Below, one piece after another: positions 52,839 through 57,245 of a DNA stretch of 57,245 bases. Below the pieces are notes generated by a model. The model did not search any database. It worked only from the letters and a program-made list of their open reading frames with translations, and was not told the DNA's origin. The stretch is from an uncultured Treponema sp. (lineage in GTDB: Bacteria > Spirochaetota > Spirochaetia > Treponematales > Treponemataceae). The position numbers were made by a program, and so were the translations under genes. The stretch lies in the NCBI GenBank assembly GCA_945915085.1, contig CAMEET010000002.1, positions 1 to 57,245 of the forward strand, read 5' to 3'. Positions within the stretch are counted from its first letter, which is position 1, and each line of letters opens with the position of its first letter.

Positions 52839-53954
52839 TTGAAAAACACATTTGCAAAAAAAAGAAAAATATTTTCTCTTTTGACAAACTGTGTTTTTCT
52901 GTGTGCTGTATTTTTTTCATCCTGTTCTTCTGTAAACGAAAAAAAACTGCCCGAGAATTCTATTCAAAATGAAAAATACGAAAAATTCTGCACTCAGGCT
53001 GATGAATATCTTTTGAGTGCAAATTTTTCTGGCTCTATTCTGATTGCAAAAGGTGATGAAATTATTTTTGCAAAAGGATATGGAAATTGTGATAAAAATC
53101 TTGCCGATTCTCAGCCCATCAATTTAAACACAACTTTTGAAATCGGTTCCGTTTCCAAACAGATTACAGCCGCCGCCGTTATGCAGCTTGTTCAGAAAAA
53201 AAAACTTTCCCTCGATGATAAAATTTCAAAATTTTTCCCAGAATATATTCATGGAGATAAAATCACCGTCAGAATGCTTTTAAATATGCGTTCGGGACTC
53301 ACAGATCACATAAACGAAGCTGACGATTTTTTTCCGCAGGAAGTTTTTTCCAAAATTCACAAAAAACAGATTGCAAATGAACCTTTTGAAGAAAATTTTG
53401 TTCTCAAATATTTTTATGATGCACCGCTTTTGGCAAATCCTGACAGCACATATTTTTACTGCAACACAAATTATTATCTTCTGGCAAAAATTGTAGAGCA
53501 GGTTTCCAAACAACCTTATCACGAATATCTGAAAAAACATATTTTTGAAAAATGCGAAATGACCAGCACTAATACTGATTTTCAAAATACCACAGCAAAA
53601 GGTTATGATTTCAGAAACCGTTATTACAGTTTGCCACACGATTTTGCAACAGGCTGCGGCGATGTAAATTCAACAGTTTTGGATTTATACAAATGGAACA
53701 CAAAACTGGCAAAAGGTAAAATCATAAATAAAAAATCGCTCAAACAGATGCTCGATACCGAAGCTTACGGATTTGGAGTTTACGTCAAGGAAGATAAAAT
53801 TTTTCATTCAGGAATCACAAACGTATTCAATTCCTATAATTTATATTCATTTAAAAATCAGCTTTCGATTATAGTTCTTGCAAACAAACCAGTTGCCCAA
53901 TGTAATGCAACTTTTGTAGCAAATAAACTGGAAAAAATGTTTTACGAAAATTAA
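52839..53954 (+). CDS. Serine hydrolase, beta-lactamase class C-like, lipoprotein
   Basis: A 371-residue protein with a lipoprotein signal (FFSSC) followed by the penicillin-binding/class C fold: S-x-x-K as SVSK (Ser104, Lys107) in FEIGSVSKQITAAAVM, the second motif Y-x-N as YCNTNY, and a late H-x-G in IFHSGITN. It may be a D-aminopeptidase, esterase or PBP-type enzyme rather than a true beta-lactamase. The start is TTG (52839) after GAGGATAACATT; no ATG fits. It lies 20 bases after the IMP cyclohydrolase and 10 before the FMN-binding-like gene. Confidence 0.82.
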   Translation: MKNTFAKKRKIFSLLTNCVFLCAVFFSSCSSVNEKKLPENSIQNEKYEKFCTQADEYLLSANFSGSILIAKGDEIIFAKGYGNCDKNLADSQPINLNTTFEIGSVSKQITAAAVMQLVQKKKLSLDDKISKFFPEYIHGDKITVRMLLNMRSGLTDHINEADDFFPQEVFSKIHKKQIANEPFEENFVLKYFYDAPLLANPDSTYFYCNTNYYLLAKIVEQVSKQPYHEYLKKHIFEKCEMTSTNTDFQNTTAKGYDFRNRYYSLPHDFATGCGDVNSTVLDLYKWNTKLAKGKIINKKSLKQMLDTEAYGFGVYVKEDKIFHSGITNVFNSYNLYSFKNQLSIIVLANKPVAQCNATFVANKLEKMFYEN

Positions 53955-53964
53955 AGAGGAAATT

Positions 53965-54372
53965 ATGAAAAAAGATTATTCTTCATTGGCAAAAGCACTC
54001 GCAGTCGTTGCACTTCTTTCTATCATGATTGGAGGTTTTTTGATTGCCAGACGTAAAAATCAGCTGTCAGAAGCAACAAAACTTCCTTATCACAATGTTT
54101 CTTTGGAACAAGTTCCAGATGGATTTTACAAAGCGCGCACAGAAACTAGTTTTTTACACGTGGAACTTCAGGTCCAAGTTGAAAATCACAAAATCGTAGA
54201 AATAAAAGTAATCGAAGCAGATGGGATAGATGCAGTTCCGGCAAAACCAATTTTGGATAAAATGATTGCCGAAAATAAAATTGCCGTGCAGGCGGTAAAA
54301 GGTGCAGAACTGGGAAGCCTTGTTTATATCAGTTGTGTAGATAAAGCACTTTACAACGGAATAAATGAATAA
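53965..54372 (+). CDS. FMN-binding-domain-like membrane-anchored protein
   Basis: The 135-residue protein has one N-terminal membrane helix (ALAVVALLSIMIGGFLI) and a domain like the FMN_bind family of Na+-NQR/Rnf subunits: VPDGFYKARTETSFLHVELQ, HKIVEIKVIEADG and PAKPILDKMI. The usual SGAT motif, whose Thr carries covalent FMN, reads KGAE here, so covalent flavin attachment by the known route looks unlikely. AGAGG precedes the start. Probably transcribed with the serine hydrolase. Confidence 0.65.
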   Translation: MKKDYSSLAKALAVVALLSIMIGGFLIARRKNQLSEATKLPYHNVSLEQVPDGFYKARTETSFLHVELQVQVENHKIVEIKVIEADGIDAVPAKPILDKMIAENKIAVQAVKGAELGSLVYISCVDKALYNGINE

Positions 54373-54381
54373 AAAAATTAC

Positions 54382-55200
54382 ATGGAAGACAACAATATTT
54401 CACAAAAATCAGAAAAATTTAAAAAATCAGAAAATGCTCAAAAACGTAATTTCCAGCAGAATTTAGACGAAATTCTTGCAAATTTGGCGAATTTATGCGA
54501 AAAAAACAGTCAAAATCATGAAAATTCACAGATTTTATCGCCTGCTTCTATTTCCCTCTATAAAAAACCGACACTTCTTTTGCACGCCTGCTGCGGTCCC
54601 TGTTCATCTTATGTGTTGGAATATCTGACAAAATATTTTCAAATCACTGTTTTTTATTACAATCCAAACATTTATCCTCAGGAAGAATACACACGCCGAT
54701 TTACAGAATTGCAGGAACTTTACAAAAAATTTCCTCCAGCACTAGAAGGAAATGTCAAAATCATAGAAAAAACTTATAATCCAGATGAATTTTATGATGC
54801 AATTGATATAAAAAATCATCCTGAATTTGCAGATGAGCCAGAAAAGGGTGAGCGTTGTCGCCGATGTTATGCTTTCCGGCTTCATGCTGCTTTCGAGTTT
54901 GCCATGCAAAATAAGTTTGACTATTTTTGCACGACACTTTCCATCAGTCCTTTTAAGAATGCGCAAAAACTCAATGAAATAGGCGAATTTTTACAAAAAA
55001 ACGCTGAAAATTCACAAATTTTTCAAAAAAAATCCCAAAATTCCCATGATTTTGACGAAATTTCAAAAATCACAAAAATTCCAAAATGGCTTCCTTCAGA
55101 TTTCAAAAAGAAAGGCGGATTCAAACGCAGCCTTGAAATCAGTAAAGAATACTCGCTTTATCGACAGGAATACTGCGGCTGTGTTTACTCTAAAAACTAA
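54382..55200 (+). CDS. queH: Epoxyqueuosine reductase QueH
   Basis: Reduces epoxyqueuosine to queuosine in tRNA. The 272-residue protein has the QueH cysteine motifs LLLHACCGPCSSYVLEYL, GERCRRCYAFRL and YRQEYCGC, plus FYYNPNIYPQEEY and WLPSDFKKKGGFKRS. It carries ~60 extra N-terminal residues and an insertion of about 22 residues before WLPSDF, both rich in Asn, Gln, Ser and Lys and sharing ENSQI-like strings. No good ribosome binding site is visible at the ATG, 9 bases after the upstream gene. Its end overlaps the convergent DUF456 gene by 11 bases. Confidence 0.92.
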   Translation: MEDNNISQKSEKFKKSENAQKRNFQQNLDEILANLANLCEKNSQNHENSQILSPASISLYKKPTLLLHACCGPCSSYVLEYLTKYFQITVFYYNPNIYPQEEYTRRFTELQELYKKFPPALEGNVKIIEKTYNPDEFYDAIDIKNHPEFADEPEKGERCRRCYAFRLHAAFEFAMQNKFDYFCTTLSISPFKNAQKLNEIGEFLQKNAENSQIFQKKSQNSHDFDEISKITKIPKWLPSDFKKKGGFKRSLEISKEYSLYRQEYCGCVYSKN

Positions 55201-55669
55201 CAATAAAATACCACACAAAACAAAGCACGCACACCATTTTAATTCCTGTGCCAGCCAAAAAACCGACAAAAGCTCCTGTTGCTGCCTTTAAAACTCCCTG
55301 TGAATTTCCATTGTTATGAATCAATTCTCCAATCAAAGCTCCCACAAACGGCCCTAAAATCATCCCTAGAGGGCCCACAAAAAATCCAATGATAAGACCA
55401 ATCGTAGAGCCTGTAGTTGCCGCCTTGCTTCCGCCAAATTTCTTCGTCATGAAAACAGGCAGAAAATTGTCCAAAACAGAAACTAAAGCCGCAAATAATC
55501 CCGAAATTATCAAACCTGAAATTGAAATTTTGCAATAATCTGAAAAAAATGCAAGAAGTAATCCAAGCCAAGCCAAAGGTGCTCCTGGCAAAACTGGCAC
55601 AAAAGTTCCGATAAAACCTATAACTAAAAGAATTCCAGCAAAAATCGCAAAAACCAAATCTACGTTCAT
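55190..55669 (-). CDS. DUF456 family small membrane protein
   Basis: A 159-residue membrane protein with four to five hydrophobic segments and the DUF456 features VLPGAPLAWLGLLLA, a KKFGGSKAATTGSTIGLIIG segment and GPLGMILGPFVGALIGEL. Function is unknown in the family. A TTACACTCC/AGGAGTGTAAG leader supplies the ribosome binding site. It converges with queH and overlaps it by 11 bases. Confidence 0.85.
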   Translation of the reverse strand: MNVDLVFAIFAGILLVIGFIGTFVPVLPGAPLAWLGLLLAFFSDYCKISISGLIISGLFAALVSVLDNFLPVFMTKKFGGSKAATTGSTIGLIIGFFVGPLGMILGPFVGALIGELIHNNGNSQGVLKAATGAFVGFLAGTGIKMVCVLCFVWYFIVSF

Positions 55670-55809
55670 CTTACACTCCTAATATTTCAGTTTTTCAAAT
55701 TAGAGTTGTAATAAATGTACCAAAAATAAACAACACCGAAAAGAGATTCTTTTTTATCAAAAAAAAATGCATATTCCAAAAAATATTAAAAAATGATAAA
55801 TTATGTTTT

Positions 55810-57129
55810 ATGGAAATCAAAACTGTAAATAAAGCTGAAAATATTCGCGATGTCATAAGATATCTGCAAAAATTCAAAAATGCAGTTGTTGTTATTTATC
55901 TTGATGACAACACAATTCAATCTCCGTTGTATTCGTCGCACATCAGTGATATTGCACTTTTACATCAGGCTGGATTAAAAGTAGTTTTGATTCCAGGTGC
56001 ACGAAACCGCATTGATGAAGTACTTTCTCTTTCCAAAATCGACTGGACTTATCATGATAATACACGTGTCACAGAACCAAATGCCATGCCGCTTATCAAA
56101 ATGGCAGCTTTTGATGTTTCAAACACAATCATGACAAGTCTTGCTGCCAACAATATTACCGCGGTGATTGGAAACTGGGTTCGTTCTCGGGCAAAAGGAA
56201 TTATAAACGGTTTTGATTTTGGTACTGCCGGTGAAATTGAAAAGCTTCAGATTGATTCTATCAAAACTGTTCTAGAACATGGATTTATCCCGATTTTTCC
56301 GTGCATCGGTTGGAATGCAGTTGGTCATCCTTATAATATTTCTTCCATGCTTTTAGCTCAGCAAGTTGCAATCAATCTTCATGCCGATAAACTTTTTTAT
56401 GTCATTCAGGACGGACGCATAAATCAACAGAATTTCGAAATCCCTTCAACTTTTGCACTTTCTCAAAGCGGGGACATACCTGCAATGAACCTCGAAGAAG
56501 TAGATGAATTTCTGCAGAATAATTCAGATGCAAACAATACCATCAAATCTGTTTTGCTTTCTGCAAAAGAAGCCTGCCGACAGGGAGTTACACGAGTTCA
56601 TCTTGTTGATGGAAATATTGATGGTGTTCTCCCTTGCGAAATTTTTAGTGGTCTTGGTCAGGGAACAATGATTTACACAAATAATTATGGTAAAATTCGC
56701 GAAATGCAACAATCAGATATTCCATCGGTCTTGGCAGTTATGCGGCCTTTTATCAAAAGTGGAAAGCTTTTACCACGTTCCGAACAGCAGCTTGAACAAA
56801 ATATAGATGAATTCATAGTTTATGAATTAGACGGTGGAATTCACGCCTGTGCTGCTCTCAAAAAATATAGTGACGGACAAGCAGAAATTCACGCAGTAGC
56901 AGTCGACGAAAGTTTTTCGCATATGGGTGTTGGACCAAAACTGATAAAAAAACTCATTGCAAAAGCAAAATCTCAAAATGCAAAATCTATTTTCATAATG
57001 ACTACACAAGCCGCAGACTGGTTCGAAAAACTTGGATTTAAATATGACCTGATTGATTCCATTCCACTTGAACGAAAACAAATCTGGTCACCAAAAAGAA
57101 ACTCCAAAGTATATCGGCTACAGTCCTAA
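55810..57129 (+). CDS. argA: N-acetylglutamate synthase (amino-acid N-acetyltransferase)
   Basis: First step of arginine synthesis: acetylates glutamate from acetyl-CoA. The 439-residue protein joins an amino-acid-kinase-like domain (about 20-290: VVVIYLDDNTI, VVLIPGARNRIDEVL, PIFPCIGWNAVGHPYNISS) and a GNAT domain (about 295-430: MQQSDIPSVLAVMRPF, AEIHAVAVDESFSHMGVGPKLI, WFEKLGFK), the ArgA layout and length. No Shine-Dalgarno sequence precedes the ATG and a TATGTT lies at 55802-55807, so translation may be leaderless. A one-mismatch REP sequence (GGGGACATACCT, around 56470) is within the coding region. Confidence 0.92.
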   Translation: MEIKTVNKAENIRDVIRYLQKFKNAVVVIYLDDNTIQSPLYSSHISDIALLHQAGLKVVLIPGARNRIDEVLSLSKIDWTYHDNTRVTEPNAMPLIKMAAFDVSNTIMTSLAANNITAVIGNWVRSRAKGIINGFDFGTAGEIEKLQIDSIKTVLEHGFIPIFPCIGWNAVGHPYNISSMLLAQQVAINLHADKLFYVIQDGRINQQNFEIPSTFALSQSGDIPAMNLEEVDEFLQNNSDANNTIKSVLLSAKEACRQGVTRVHLVDGNIDGVLPCEIFSGLGQGTMIYTNNYGKIREMQQSDIPSVLAVMRPFIKSGKLLPRSEQQLEQNIDEFIVYELDGGIHACAALKKYSDGQAEIHAVAVDESFSHMGVGPKLIKKLIAKAKSQNAKSIFIMTTQAADWFEKLGFKYDLIDSIPLERKQIWSPKRNSKVYRLQS

Positions 57130-57150
57130 ATACATCCATTTTGTACAAAT

Positions 57151-57191
57151 AAAAAAAAGACTTTTATGAAACTGACTGCTCCATAAAAGTC
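57151..57191 (-). terminator. Rho-independent terminator for a minus-strand gene beyond the window
   Basis: GACTTTTATG (57159-57168) pairs with CATAAAAGTC (57182-57191). On the minus strand it is followed by a run of T, so it most likely ends a gene entering from the right. In that direction the last codons in one frame would be ...NKIIQ then TAA near 57213. Between argA and the window end nothing else is recognisable. Confidence 0.6.
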
Positions 57192-57245
57192 AATCCTCCT
57201 CGTATATTAATGTTATTGAATTATCTTATTCGATTTGGGATAGTA

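Noticed and set aside
52839-53954. Beta-lactamase resistance gene
   Set aside because: The S-x-x-K, Y-x-N and H-x-G motifs only place it in the broad serine hydrolase/class C fold; nothing shows beta-lactam hydrolysis.
1-57245. tRNA, rRNA or CRISPR array
   Set aside because: I saw no tRNA T-loop pattern in a cloverleaf setting, no rRNA-like sequence and no regularly spaced repeat-spacer array. The REP copies are irregularly spaced and in both orientations.

Overview
The window reads as a low-GC, host-associated spirochaete, most likely a Treponema of the gut, rumen or oral type. The basis is the Bat operon order (moxR, DUF58, a membrane protein, VWA proteins, a BatD-like protein), the many large lipoproteins with spirochaete-style loose lipoboxes, a lipoprotein GH10 xylanase, and the AT-rich intergenic DNA. 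This is inference from gene content; no rRNA, tRNA or CRISPR array was seen.

Layout. 0-9 kb: a CmpB-type membrane protein, phosphomannomutase, mnmA followed by a truncated hydrolase, the methionine importer genes metI and metN (metN broken by an in-frame stop), an M20 amidohydrolase and pyrE. 9-15 kb: a BtuF/BtuC-type importer pair without its ATPase, then a two-gene ABC exporter. 15-23 kb: a probable beta-barrel protein with a large lipoprotein, a PilZ-like protein, a dicarboxylate symporter, an unknown protein and MgtC. 23-28 kb: a CBM48 protein, metK, nth, MscS and an HD phosphohydrolase. 28-32 kb: a REP-associated tyrosine transposase (RAYT) and a large lipoprotein. 32-39 kb: the Bat operon. 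39-43 kb: a lytic transglycosylase and a LysM protein. 43-45 kb: an ABC-2 exporter with a GntR/YtrA regulator. 45-50.5 kb: GH10 xylanase, another lipoprotein and a nucleoside hydrolase. 51-57 kb: an acyltransferase, PurO-type IMP cyclohydrolase, a serine hydrolase, an FMN-binding-like protein, queH, a DUF456 protein and argA.

The most striking system is a RAYT gene (28285-29040) with a family of short repeats built on AGGTCTGTCCC / GGGACAGACCT. I counted by eye about 21 exact 11-mers plus many one-mismatch variants. Two pairs form perfect hairpins (one directly upstream of the RAYT gene), one pair sits where an alpha/beta hydrolase has lost its C-terminus, about eight copies and variants cluster at 50.55-50.80 kb, and three exact copies lie inside metI and metN coding sequence.

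Other points of note are: (1) near-identical palindromic operators over promoters of metN, the amidohydrolase and mnmA, suggesting one sulfur or methionine regulon; (2) a BatA-BatB-BatC triple fusion with a relic lipoprotein signal inside it; (3) a structured element directly upstream of the ribosome binding sites of several unrelated genes; (4) at least three families of GC-rich dispersed intergenic repeats; (5) a LysM protein whose N-terminus resembles an Hsp70 substrate-binding domain; (6) probable leaderless genes.
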